From assembly GCF_018437235.1 (NCBI RefSeq), contig NZ_JAAMFJ010000001.1, positions 667,439 through 731,438 of the forward strand: a stretch of DNA of 64,000 nucleotides, read 5' to 3'. This stretch comes from Fructobacillus papyrifericola. GTDB taxonomy: Bacteria; Bacillota; Bacilli; Lactobacillales; Lactobacillaceae. The notes under the pieces are model-generated. The model was not told the origin of the DNA, ran no database searches, and saw only the letters and a list, made by a program, of their open reading frames with translations. A program made the translations under genes and the position numbers. Below, piece after piece: positions 26,651-34,359 of this stretch (the stretch's first letter is position 1; every line of letters begins with the position of its first letter).

Positions 26651-27706
26651 TTAATTCTTATTCTCAAATGGGCGGCCAAGGTGCTCGTAGGCCGTTTCGG
26701 TCACGACCCGGCCCCGTGGTGTCCGCTTCAAAAAGCCAATCTGCAGCAGGTAGGGCTCGACCATCGATTCAATCGTGTCCTGCTCTTCGCCAATGTTGGC
26801 CGCAATGGTGGCCAGGCCAACCGGCCCCCCATTGTAGAGGTCGATCATTGACAAGAGCAACTTGTGGTCGGTTTCGTCCAGTCCCTTTTGGTCAACCCGC
26901 AACTTGTTTAGCGCCATGTCGACTAGTTCCGGTTCAATGGCCGACTGACCCGCCACTTGGGCAAAGTCGCGCACCCGCTTTAACAAGCGGTTGGCAATTC
27001 GCGGTGTCCCGCGCGAGCGCAGGGCAACGGCCAGAGCCCCCTCCTTTGTAATGGGGGCTTCAAAGATGGCCGCAGTCCGGCTGACAATCTCTGCCAGGTC
27101 TTCCGGTTCGTAATAGGCTAGCGAATTGATAATCCCAAAGCGGTCACGCAGCGGCTTTGACAACATGCCGGGCCGGGTCGTTGCCCCAACCAAGGTAAAG
27201 GGTGGCAGCGGGAAGTGCACCGCTCGGGCTGTCGGCCCCTGGCCGACCATGATGTCGATGTAGTAGTCTTCCATGGCCGAATAGAGCATTTCTTCGACGT
27301 TCATTGGCAGGCGGTGGATTTCATCGATGAACAGCACGTCGCCTGGTTCTAGGCCGTTTAAGAGAGCGACTAGGTCACCGCCCTTTTCAATGGCTGGCCC
27401 AGAAGCCGTCTTTAAATGAACACCCAATTCATTGGCGATAATCATCGCTAAGGTCGTTTTACCAAGGCCCGGTGGTCCAAACAGCAAGACGTGGTCCAAG
27501 GCCTCTTCTCGCATCTTAGCGGCCTGCAGATAAACCGATAGTTCATCCTTTAAGGCCTTTTGGCCAATGTATTCGGACAGCTTTTTTGGACGTAGTGACA
27601 GTTCGTCTTCTTGTTCCTCTTGGTTGGCCGAAGCGTCCTTCAAGAGTTCATCCGTTTCGTTTTGCCCTTCAAACCAGCTGTTAAATTGTGTGTTTTCGTC
27701 AGTCAT
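26651..27706 (-). CDS. ruvB: Holliday junction branch migration helicase RuvB
   Basis: 351 residues, AAA+ motor of RuvAB. Walker [13 protein letters not shown], Walker [10 protein letters not shown], sensor [18 protein letters not shown], and the C-terminal winged helix ending [16 protein letters not shown]. ruvA, usually directly upstream, is not here. The ATG lacks a good ribosome-binding site except AGGA at 3 nt; TATAAT ends 7 nt upstream, so it is probably leaderless. Confidence 0.97.
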   Translation of the reverse strand: MTDENTQFNSWFEGQNETDELLKDASANQEEQEDELSLRPKKLSEYIGQKALKDELSVYLQAAKMREEALDHVLLFGPPGLGKTTLAMIIANELGVHLKTASGPAIEKGGDLVALLNGLEPGDVLFIDEIHRLPMNVEEMLYSAMEDYYIDIMVGQGPTARAVHFPLPPFTLVGATTRPGMLSKPLRDRFGIINSLAYYEPEDLAEIVSRTAAIFEAPITKEGALAVALRSRGTPRIANRLLKRVRDFAQVAGQSAIEPELVDMALNKLRVDQKGLDETDHKLLLSMIDLYNGGPVGLATIAANIGEEQDTIESMVEPYLLQIGFLKRTPRGRVVTETAYEHLGRPFENKN

Positions 27707-27713
27707 TAGTCCT

Positions 27714-27719
27714 ATTATA
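27714..27719 (-). promoter_or_regulatory. -10 box of ruvB
   Basis: Minus strand CGCTATAAT followed by AGGACTA and ATG. No clear -35 box. Confidence 0.65.
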
Positions 27720-27764
27720 GCGTATTTCTCCTACTTTTTGAGGAAGCGCAAGACAGCTTTAACA

Positions 27765-27792
27765 AAATAAAAAAGTCGGTTCCCCGACTTTA
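27765..27792 (-). terminator. Terminator of the XTP pyrophosphatase gene
   Basis: AAAGTCGG and CCGACTTT pair around GGAA and are followed by TTTTATT. The stop codon TAA is the foot of the stem. Confidence 0.85.
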
Positions 27793-28395
27793 TTCGGCCA
27801 ACCAGGCCGGTAATTTCAACATTAATTCGTGTAAGGCACGGCCCCGGTGGGACACGTCGTTCTTTTCAGCCATCGTCATTTCGGCAAAGGTCTTCTCCGC
27901 TGGTGCGTAATAGAAAATTGGATCATAGCCAAAGGTCTCCTGGCCATCCCAATCCTCGGTGATGAAGCCGTCAACCCGGCCAGCCGCTTCCAAGTTGGCA
28001 CGCTTTGGTCCAACAACCACCATGACGGTTGTGAAAAAGGCCTCGCGATCAATATCGGTCTTACCAGAAAGTTTCGTCAAGACCTTGCGGTTGTTGGCTA
28101 CGTCGTCGTGGTCTCCGGCATAGCGGGCCGAAAAGACACCCGGCTCACCGTTCAAAGAAGGAATCGTGAGACCAGAATCATCGGCTAACACCAAGTCTTC
28201 TGGGTAGACTTTGGCAATTTCTTCGGCCTTTTTCGTGGCGTTTTCTAAAAACGTCTGCCCATCTTCGACCACGTCTGGTACTTCGGGTAAATCAGACAGG
28301 GACAAGACCTCGAGGGAGATTCCCGACTTCTTCAAGGCCGCTTTAATTTCGTCGACTTTGTGGGCGTTTTTACTGGCAATAATCAAGCGTGGCAT
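27790..28395 (-). CDS. rdgB: XTP/dITP diphosphatase (RdgB/HAM1)
   Basis: 201 residues. Removes non-canonical purine nucleotides (XTP, ITP) from the pool. Motifs: IASKNAHKVDEI, LADDSGLTIPSLNGEPGVFSARYAG, and SHRGRALHEL. It follows murI by 12 nt, the usual Gram-positive murI/racE-rdgB pair. Confidence 0.96.
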   Translation of the reverse strand: MPRLIIASKNAHKVDEIKAALKKSGISLEVLSLSDLPEVPDVVEDGQTFLENATKKAEEIAKVYPEDLVLADDSGLTIPSLNGEPGVFSARYAGDHDDVANNRKVLTKLSGKTDIDREAFFTTVMVVVGPKRANLEAAGRVDGFITEDWDGQETFGYDPIFYYAPAEKTFAEMTMAEKNDVSHRGRALHELMLKLPAWLAE

Positions 28396-28407
28396 ATGAT
28401 GTTATCC

Positions 28408-29238
28408 TCAGGCTTTCTCTTCAAGGGTTGTCAGTGGCAGGTGTTTGTATTGGAAGGGCCCATCTCCCAGCCAATTGTCAGCAATCGTCTGGAAGGTAGC
28501 AACCGGCCCTGTCGTATAAAGTTGATAAGTGGCAACTTTTTGGCTATTTTTCGACAGGAGGTCTTCTTCTTTTAGATACTTTGCCAGGTCTTTGGCAGTT
28601 GCCACCCCGGCGTCCACTAAGCGGACCCGATTGCCCACCGCTTCTTGAATAGCGGGGGTCAGCAGTGGAAAGTGGGTACAGCCGAGAATCAAGGTGTCAA
28701 TCCCGTCCTTATCAAAGGCCGCCAAGTGCTCTTTCACGGCTTCTTTGGCCTCTTTCGTTTGGTAACGGTTTTGCTCCACTAATTGGACAAAGTCCGGCTC
28801 CGCCTGGGCAAAGACCTGGGCTTTTGGCGAAAGCGCCCGAATCTCTTCTTGATAGCGGCCGGACTTGACCGTTCCTTCAGTGGCAATCAAACCAATCTTT
28901 TTTGACCGGCTAGCTTCAACCGCGGCTTTGGCCCCCGAATCAATCACCCCAATCACTGGGATGTTTAATTCGTCTTGCAGGACCGGTAGGGCACAGGCGG
29001 TCGCCGTATTGCAGGCAATCGCTAGGACTTTGACCTGGTGTTTCTCGACCAAGAAACGGGCGATTTGCCGACTGTAGTCAATCACCTCTTCGGGCGTTTT
29101 AGGTCCGTAAGGATTGCGGGCGTTGTCGCCGACAAAGACGATTGACTCTTCTGCCAGCAGGGCTTTGGCGGCCTTTAAGACCGTCAGGCCACCGATTCCA
29201 GAATCCATCATTCCAATTGCGTGTTCACGTTTTTCCAT
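28408..29238 (-). CDS. murI: Glutamate racemase
   Basis: 276 residues. Makes D-glutamate for peptidoglycan. Motifs: GMMDSGIGGLTVLKA, the catalytic cysteines in AIACNTATA and ILGCTHFPLL, and VIDSGAKAA. The -10 box GATAAT ends 7 nt before the ATG and AGAGG lies one nt before it, too close for normal use, so initiation is probably leaderless. Divergent from the DUF2507 gene. Confidence 0.96.
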   Translation of the reverse strand: MEKREHAIGMMDSGIGGLTVLKAAKALLAEESIVFVGDNARNPYGPKTPEEVIDYSRQIARFLVEKHQVKVLAIACNTATACALPVLQDELNIPVIGVIDSGAKAAVEASRSKKIGLIATEGTVKSGRYQEEIRALSPKAQVFAQAEPDFVQLVEQNRYQTKEAKEAVKEHLAAFDKDGIDTLILGCTHFPLLTPAIQEAVGNRVRLVDAGVATAKDLAKYLKEEDLLSKNSQKVATYQLYTTGPVATFQTIADNWLGDGPFQYKHLPLTTLEEKA

Positions 29239-29245
29239 ACCTCTT

Positions 29246-29273
29246 ATTATCGGATAAAGTCAAAAAAATGCAA
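29246..29273 (-). promoter_or_regulatory. Promoter of murI-rdgB
   Basis: Minus strand TTGCAT (29268-29273), 16 nt, GATAAT (29246-29251), then AAGAGGT and ATG. Confidence 0.68.
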
Positions 29274-29304
29274 GAGAGACTAAGTCGAAAGCCGCTCACT
29301 TTGA

Positions 29305-29310
29305 TATAAT
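29305..29310 (+). promoter_or_regulatory. -10 box of the DUF2507 gene
   Basis: TTTGATATAATAAC, 24 nt before the ATG; the -35 region is weak. Confidence 0.6.
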
Positions 29311-29334
29311 AACAAGAAGAAAGGATGTTTCTTT

Positions 29335-30171
29335 ATGCCAAACGCTCGCTCAAACCAAACAATCGGCTCAACACGGTCCGAAAACGCCTTTGCTTCGCTC
29401 CTCCTGCGGGATGGTTTGCTGCAAAACCTGTTGACCGACGACTATGCCAACATCACCTACTGGGCTGGAAAGGAACTGGCCCGTCAGTTCCCACTCGAAT
29501 CAATCGCTGAAATCACGGACTTTTTCGAAAAAGCCGGCTTCGGTGACTTGACCATCACCTACCAGGGTGAAGCCGAGCAACAGTGGGTCCTCTCCGGTCC
29601 CGTTGTAGCTGACCGTTTGGCCCTCAACCGCCAGGCCGACTTTTCTTTGGAAGCCGGCTTCCTCGCCCAACAAGTCGAATTGCAGTACGAGGCCGTTTCG
29701 GAAAGTTACTTCCAAGTCGTTAACCGAAAGCACGCCGTTACCATCACCATCATGGCCGACAGCGACCACAAGATTGATTCGCTAACGGCTTCTGAACAGG
29801 TTGGTCTCCGCGATCGTTTCTTCGATTTGATGGATGAAAAAACGGAAGCCGTCAACGAACAAATTGAAAACTCCGGTTCAATTAAGCCCGCTTCCGAATC
29901 ACACATGATTGACGAAGACGCCGCCGTTTCAGAAGCTGAAGCACTCAGTCAAACGGCCGTCAACAGCGTTTCTGAAATCGAAAAGAACAGTCAGAGTCAG
30001 CTCAGCCAGGCCGCTGCTGAAGAAAGCGTTGCCCAAGTGGCTGCTGACACAGAGGACGTCATGTTGGACGAAGAGGAACTGTCCGTCCAACAATCCATCA
30101 CCAACTCACTTCTTGCCTTTGATCCAAAGGCGAAGAAGCGCGGTGACTCCAAGACGGCCCTCGACTTTTAA
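29335..30171 (+). CDS. YslB/DUF2507 domain protein with long acidic C-terminal extension
   Basis: 278 residues. Residues about 14-145 match the DUF2507 (YslB) fold by recognisable segments: ITYWAGKELARQFPLESI, FFEKAGFGDL and SLEAGFLAQQVELQ. The family is about 150 residues and its role is unclear, though it often sits near murI or cell-division genes. Here a further 110 residues are Glu/Ser/Ala-rich and look disordered, with a conserved-looking end SLLAFDPKAKKRGDSKTALDF. AAAGGATG precedes the start. Single-gene unit. Confidence 0.82.
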   Translation: MPNARSNQTIGSTRSENAFASLLLRDGLLQNLLTDDYANITYWAGKELARQFPLESIAEITDFFEKAGFGDLTITYQGEAEQQWVLSGPVVADRLALNRQADFSLEAGFLAQQVELQYEAVSESYFQVVNRKHAVTITIMADSDHKIDSLTASEQVGLRDRFFDLMDEKTEAVNEQIENSGSIKPASESHMIDEDAAVSEAEALSQTAVNSVSEIEKNSQSQLSQAAAEESVAQVAADTEDVMLDEEELSVQQSITNSLLAFDPKAKKRGDSKTALDF

Positions 30172-30192
30172 AGCAATAAAAATGTTCCGAAT

Positions 30193-30225
30193 TAAAAAAA
30201 AACCCGTTTCGGGTGCTTTTTTATT
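30193..30225. terminator. Bidirectional terminator between the DUF2507 gene and cshB
   Basis: A-run, ACCCG/CGGGT stem and TTTTTT; T-runs on both strands serve the two convergent genes. Confidence 0.8.
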
Positions 30226-30261
30226 ATCCAAATCAGAGTGAAGTGCTCGTTAGCGGTCACC

Positions 30262-31623
30262 TTAATCCTGGCTCTTATTATTGCGACGAGTGTTCCGTCG
30301 TTCCTGACGTGCTTCAATTCGGCGGTCCATTTGTTGCTTGCGCTTCAAGTTATTCTTAATTTGGCGCTTGTAGCCTGGCTTGACCTTCTTTTTCTTCTTC
30401 TTGACCATGCCGACCATTTCAGGGTCGAGCTTTTTAGTCGTCGCCTGCCGTTGGTAACGCGCCTTGCGATCCTTAACATCGACAATGTCGTTGTTTTTAA
30501 TCTGCTTGTTTTGGAAAACAATCCCCAGCTTTTCAAGTTCGGCAATCTTGTTTTCTTCGTCTGGTCCATAGAGCGTGACCGCCGTTCCGGGCAGCCCGTT
30601 ACGACCAGTCCGGCCAACTCGGTGCACGAAGAACTCCAGTTCGCCAGGAACCCCGTCGTTAATGACGTGGGACACCCCTTCGATATCGATTCCACGGGCC
30701 GCCAAGTCAGTGGCAACCACGTATTGATAATCGAGGTGTAAAATCCCCTTCATCACCCGGCGTCGTTCACGGGGCGGAATGTCGCCGTGAATTTCGGCGA
30801 CTTTTAACCCTTGACCGCGCAAGTGAGCGGCCAGTTCCTTGACCCGTTCCTTGGTGTTTCCAAAGATCAGGGCCAGGTAAGGATTGAAGATTGACAACAG
30901 CTTATCGATCACTTCTTCCTTGTCCTTGGAACGGGTGGCAATCAACCAGTTATCAATGGTGTCAGCAATCGTTGCCGACGTTGGAATCGTGGTGAAAGCC
31001 GGGTTTTCCAAGTACTTACGCAAGAAGGGCTTGAGCTTTTCTGGCATGGTAGCCGAAAAGACCAGGGTCTGCAAATCCTTTGGCATGGCAGCTGCCAGAA
31101 AATCAACATCCGGCAAGAAACCCATGTCCAAAGTCATGTCGGCTTCATCGACGACCAAAGTCTTGGCCTGGTTCAAAACCAGCGAACCGGACTTGACCAA
31201 GTCGGATAAGCGACCCGGCGTTCCAACCACCAACTGTGGTTGGTGCTTTTCAAGTTGGCGAACCTGGCGGGCTTTGTCGGTACCACCAACGTATTCGACA
31301 ATCGACACCTTCTCCATGGCCATTGCTTCAGCAAAGGTACGGGCGGCTTTGGCAATTTGGGCAGCCAATTCACGTGAAGGAGTCGTAATGACGACTTGGG
31401 TCTTTTGGACACTTGGGTCCAAGTGGTTAAAAATCGGCACCAAGAAGGTGTGGGTTTTTCCCGAACCGGTTTGGGATTGACCAACCACATCCCCACCGCG
31501 CAAAACGGTTGGAATCAACTTCGCCTGAATTGGCGTTGGCTGGTCAAAGCCGATCTTTTTCAGTGCGGCAAGCACTTCCGGCTTTAAATTAAATTGGCCA
31601 AATTGTTGGCTTTCTTCTGACAT
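30262..31623 (-). CDS. cshB: DEAD-box RNA helicase, CshB-like
   Basis: 453 residues. Q-motif FDQPTPIQAKLIP, motif I SQTGSGKT, motif II VVDEADMT (DEAD), motif III SATMP, motif VI HRVGRTGRNG, and a strongly basic C-terminal tail rich in K and R from about residue 380. Acts in ribosome assembly and cold adaptation in related bacteria. Downstream of nrnA by 52 nt; a 6-bp ACTGGC hairpin lies in that gap. Confidence 0.93.
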   Translation of the reverse strand: MSEESQQFGQFNLKPEVLAALKKIGFDQPTPIQAKLIPTVLRGGDVVGQSQTGSGKTHTFLVPIFNHLDPSVQKTQVVITTPSRELAAQIAKAARTFAEAMAMEKVSIVEYVGGTDKARQVRQLEKHQPQLVVGTPGRLSDLVKSGSLVLNQAKTLVVDEADMTLDMGFLPDVDFLAAAMPKDLQTLVFSATMPEKLKPFLRKYLENPAFTTIPTSATIADTIDNWLIATRSKDKEEVIDKLLSIFNPYLALIFGNTKERVKELAAHLRGQGLKVAEIHGDIPPRERRRVMKGILHLDYQYVVATDLAARGIDIEGVSHVINDGVPGELEFFVHRVGRTGRNGLPGTAVTLYGPDEENKIAELEKLGIVFQNKQIKNNDIVDVKDRKARYQRQATTKKLDPEMVGMVKKKKKKVKPGYKRQIKNNLKRKQQMDRRIEARQERRNTRRNNKSQD

Positions 31624-31675
31624 GCTGTCCTAACTTTCTTTTTAGACTGGCGTAAGCCAGTGGCAGCTCGACTTT

Positions 31676-32638
31676 TTAAGACTGTTGCTTTAGGGCACTG
31701 TCCACGCGGTCGATGACTGCTTGAATTTGTTCTTTTCCATAAGCCCAGGCACCGGAAGCCAGTGGGTGTCCCCCACCGTCAAAGTCTTGGGCAATCTCGT
31801 TAATCACAATCGAACGGGAACGTAGGCGGACACGGTAGTCGCCGTTGTCCTGTTCTTCAAAAATGGCCCAGGCCTTCACTCGATCAATCCGCGACGGAAT
31901 CGAAACGGTGTAGGAAGTCCCGGCATCCCCCAAGTGGAAGGAGTCGAGCAAGTCCCGGTCCAAGACAACGTAGGCAAAGCCAGAGTCCAAAACGGTAATG
32001 TGCTGCATCACCCAGCCCGACAACTTAACGGCCGGCTCTGGCAAAGTCGTGATCTTCGTGTACATGGTCTGGTAGTCAAAGCCGTAGGCGACTAACTTAC
32101 CGGCCACGTCAAAGACGTCTTCGTTTAGGGAGTACATGAAGCGACCGGTATCCCCGATGATCCCGATGTAAAGAAAGCGGGCGGCTTCCTTGGTCATCTT
32201 CAATCCCTGGTCCTTCAACTGTTCGTAGAACTTGTAAATCAAAACGGCCGTCGCCGAAGCTTGATCGTCAACCCACTGCCAGTCACCGTAGGGCTCAACA
32301 TTGGGGTGGTGATCGATTTTGACAACCTCGAGGCCATTGCGCCAGCGTTGGTCATCCACCCGGGGATCGTTGGCCGTATCGACCACGATCACCAGGGCCT
32401 TCTTATAGGCGGCATCCGGTACGTCATCGGCAATGGGCTTGCCATCCCCAATCCAGGAAAGGCCGGGAATCTGCTTGCCGGCCGCATAAATCTTCTTCTC
32501 CGGAAAAGAGGCCTTCAAAATGGCCTGCAATCCCAACTGTGATCCGTAGGCGTCGGGATCAGGGCGTTGGTGCCGGTGAATGATAATCGTGTCGTAGCGC
32601 TTAATTTGTGAAAGAATGTCTTCTTGAATGCTTGCCAT
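31676..32638 (-). CDS. nrnA: DHH/DHHA1 phosphoesterase (NrnA-like nanoRNase)
   Basis: 320 residues. DHH motifs: IIHRHQRPDPDAYGSQLGL (motif I), VVDTAN (motif II), KIDHHPN (DHH motif III) and IGIIGDTGRFMYS; the C-terminal DHHA1 has DFDGGGHPLASGA. Family members degrade short oligoribonucleotides, pAp or pApA. Which of these it does is not visible. AGGATTAAG lies before the ATG and a TATAAT at about 32677 is a likely -10. Confidence 0.93.
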   Translation of the reverse strand: MASIQEDILSQIKRYDTIIIHRHQRPDPDAYGSQLGLQAILKASFPEKKIYAAGKQIPGLSWIGDGKPIADDVPDAAYKKALVIVVDTANDPRVDDQRWRNGLEVVKIDHHPNVEPYGDWQWVDDQASATAVLIYKFYEQLKDQGLKMTKEAARFLYIGIIGDTGRFMYSLNEDVFDVAGKLVAYGFDYQTMYTKITTLPEPAVKLSGWVMQHITVLDSGFAYVVLDRDLLDSFHLGDAGTSYTVSIPSRIDRVKAWAIFEEQDNGDYRVRLRSRSIVINEIAQDFDGGGHPLASGAWAYGKEQIQAVIDRVDSALKQQS

Positions 32639-32710
32639 GTCTTAATCCTGTCTTTTTACTATCTTCTATTATACCCCAGCCAGGCCGGCTGACGAAAGGG
32701 CAATCCCGGA

Positions 32711-33805
32711 CTAGAACTGGTCAAAGAGGGAGACGGCCTCGTATTTCTGCTCAATGATGTTTGAAAAAGTCAGCCCCAGTAAGCGAACGGAAAAGTCCTC
32801 CGGGTAGGCCTCATCAAAAATCAACATGGCCTGCCGGGTCATGAAGGCCGGATCCAAATCAAAGGTGCCGGCTAGGGTCAGTCCCTTCGTCTGGGTCTTA
32901 AAGTCGTCGTCGCGAATCTTGACAGTTAACGTCCGGCCCAAGAGCTTTTTCTTCTGCATGTTGGCCACGACTTTTTCAGCCAGGTCCTTGAAGGCGGCTT
33001 CGACTGCTTGGCGATCGTGGATGGCCAATTCAAAAGTCGACTCCTTACCAACCGATTGGCGGACGGACCGGTCTTTGACCGGGCTAAAATGCGTCGCCCG
33101 GGCCTGCCAGTACAAGACATCGCCGAAGGATCCGAAGTAAACCCGCAGGTCGTCTAAGGACATGGCCTTTAAATCCCGTCCGTCTTTCACACCCAGCTTT
33201 TCAAACTTTAACAGCGTCTTCTTCCCCACCCCACGAAAGTCCTTAATCGGTAGTTTCAACATAAAGTCTTCCGCTAGCTCGTGTGGGATCACCGTCACGC
33301 CGTTTGGCTTGTGGTGCTCGGAGCCGAGCTTGGCTAAGACTTTGTTGTAGGAAACACCTACGGAGCAAGTCAGCTTGGTTTCCTGCCAGATCCGGTGGCG
33401 GAGCTGGGCGGCTAAGGTCGGCGCAGCCATTTTATTCTCAGTCACGTCCAGGTAGGCCTCGTCTAGGGCCACCGGCTCAATGGTGTCGGTAAACTCGTGG
33501 AAAATGGCGTGAATTTGGCCAGATATCCGCCGGTACTTATCAAAGTCCGGGGCCACAAAGACCAGGTCCGGACAGGCCCGCTTAGCCTCAATCGACCCCA
33601 TGGCCGAATGAACGCCGGCCTTTCGAGCCACGTAATTGGCCGTGGCAATGACGCCATGACCGTGGTGCTTATCGGGATCTCGGCCAATTCCCAAAGGCAC
33701 TTTTCTCAAGGCCGGATTATCGCGCATCTCCACTTGGGCGTAGAAGGCGTCAATGTCGACGTGCAAGATTTTTCGATTGTCTTTGGCCTGCAAGAATTCG
33801 CTCAT
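32711..33805 (-). CDS. dinB: DNA polymerase IV
   Basis: 364 residues from ATG 33805 (MSEFLQAKDNRKILHVDIDAF), preceded by AAAGGAGG. Y-family translesion polymerase: ILHVDIDAFYAQVE, SVGVSYNKVLAKLGS, FRGVGKKTLLKFEKLG and the catalytic SLDEAYLD-type segment, here ALDEAYLDVTE. No SOS box was noticed at this gene. It lies just downstream of the rplS terminator, so some read-through is possible. Confidence 0.95.
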   Translation of the reverse strand: MSEFLQAKDNRKILHVDIDAFYAQVEMRDNPALRKVPLGIGRDPDKHHGHGVIATANYVARKAGVHSAMGSIEAKRACPDLVFVAPDFDKYRRISGQIHAIFHEFTDTIEPVALDEAYLDVTENKMAAPTLAAQLRHRIWQETKLTCSVGVSYNKVLAKLGSEHHKPNGVTVIPHELAEDFMLKLPIKDFRGVGKKTLLKFEKLGVKDGRDLKAMSLDDLRVYFGSFGDVLYWQARATHFSPVKDRSVRQSVGKESTFELAIHDRQAVEAAFKDLAEKVVANMQKKKLLGRTLTVKIRDDDFKTQTKGLTLAGTFDLDPAFMTRQAMLIFDEAYPEDFSVRLLGLTFSNIIEQKYEAVSLFDQF

Positions 33806-33835
33806 TGGCCCCTCCTTTCCCCTTCTCTTTGCAAA

Positions 33836-33866
33836 AGAAAAAGTCCCCACTGAACAGTGGAGACTT
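33836..33866 (-). terminator. Terminator of rplS
   Basis: GTCTCCACTG and CAGTGGGGAC pair on the minus strand and are followed by TTTTTC. Confidence 0.85.
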
Positions 33867-33876
33867 GAACTCGAAC

Positions 33877-34236
33877 TTAGACGTCGCGACGACGTTCCTT
33901 GATACGAGCTGCCTTACCTTGCAATGCACGCAAGTAGTAAAGCTTGGCGCGGCGAACTTGACCGAAGCGAGTAACTTCAATCTTGTCAACACGTGGTGAG
34001 TGTACTGGGAAAGTACGTTCCACACCAACACCAGAAGAGATCTTACGAACCGTGTAAGTGGCCTGGATTCCAGTTCCCTTACGCTTGATAACAACTCCTT
34101 CAAAGAGCTGAACACGTTCGCGAGTACCTTCAACGATTCGAGCGTGAACTCGAACAGTGTCCCCTGCACGGAATTCAGGAATATCGTTCCGCAATTGGGC
34201 TGAGGTAACTTTTTCTAACAAAATGTTTTGACGCAT
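33877..34236 (-). CDS. rplS: 50S ribosomal protein L19
   Basis: 119 residues with the family core [48 protein letters not shown] and [20 protein letters not shown]. Located at the 30S-50S interface. AGGAG precedes the ATG. Transcribed from its own strong promoter with an 80-nt leader; trmD and rimM, often upstream in other Firmicutes, are absent. Confidence 0.97.
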   Translation of the reverse strand: MRQNILLEKVTSAQLRNDIPEFRAGDTVRVHARIVEGTRERVQLFEGVVIKRKGTGIQATYTVRKISSGVGVERTFPVHSPRVDKIEVTRFGQVRRAKLYYLRALQGKAARIKERRRDV

Positions 34237-34317
34237 GTCATTCTCCTAATCGCCAATCTTATGCTTGCCGAACCGACTAGCGCACAGCGGATTACCGTTA
34301 ATTATGGCTTATTGCCT
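34237..34317 (-). promoter_or_regulatory. 5' leader of rplS, possible L19 leader
   Basis: About 80 nt without an ORF between promoter and ATG. Firmicute rplS genes often carry an autoregulatory L19 leader; the fold could not be confirmed by eye, so this rests mainly on position. Confidence 0.35.
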
Positions 34318-34323
34318 TTTACT

Positions 34324-34352
34324 AGTATAGCAAAGCCTGGCTTGTCTTGCAA
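34324..34352 (-). promoter_or_regulatory. Promoter of rplS
   Basis: Minus strand TTGCAA (34347-34352), 17 nt, TATACT (34324-34329), directly after the pgcA stop codon. Confidence 0.78.
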
Positions 34353-34359
34353 AGAAAAC

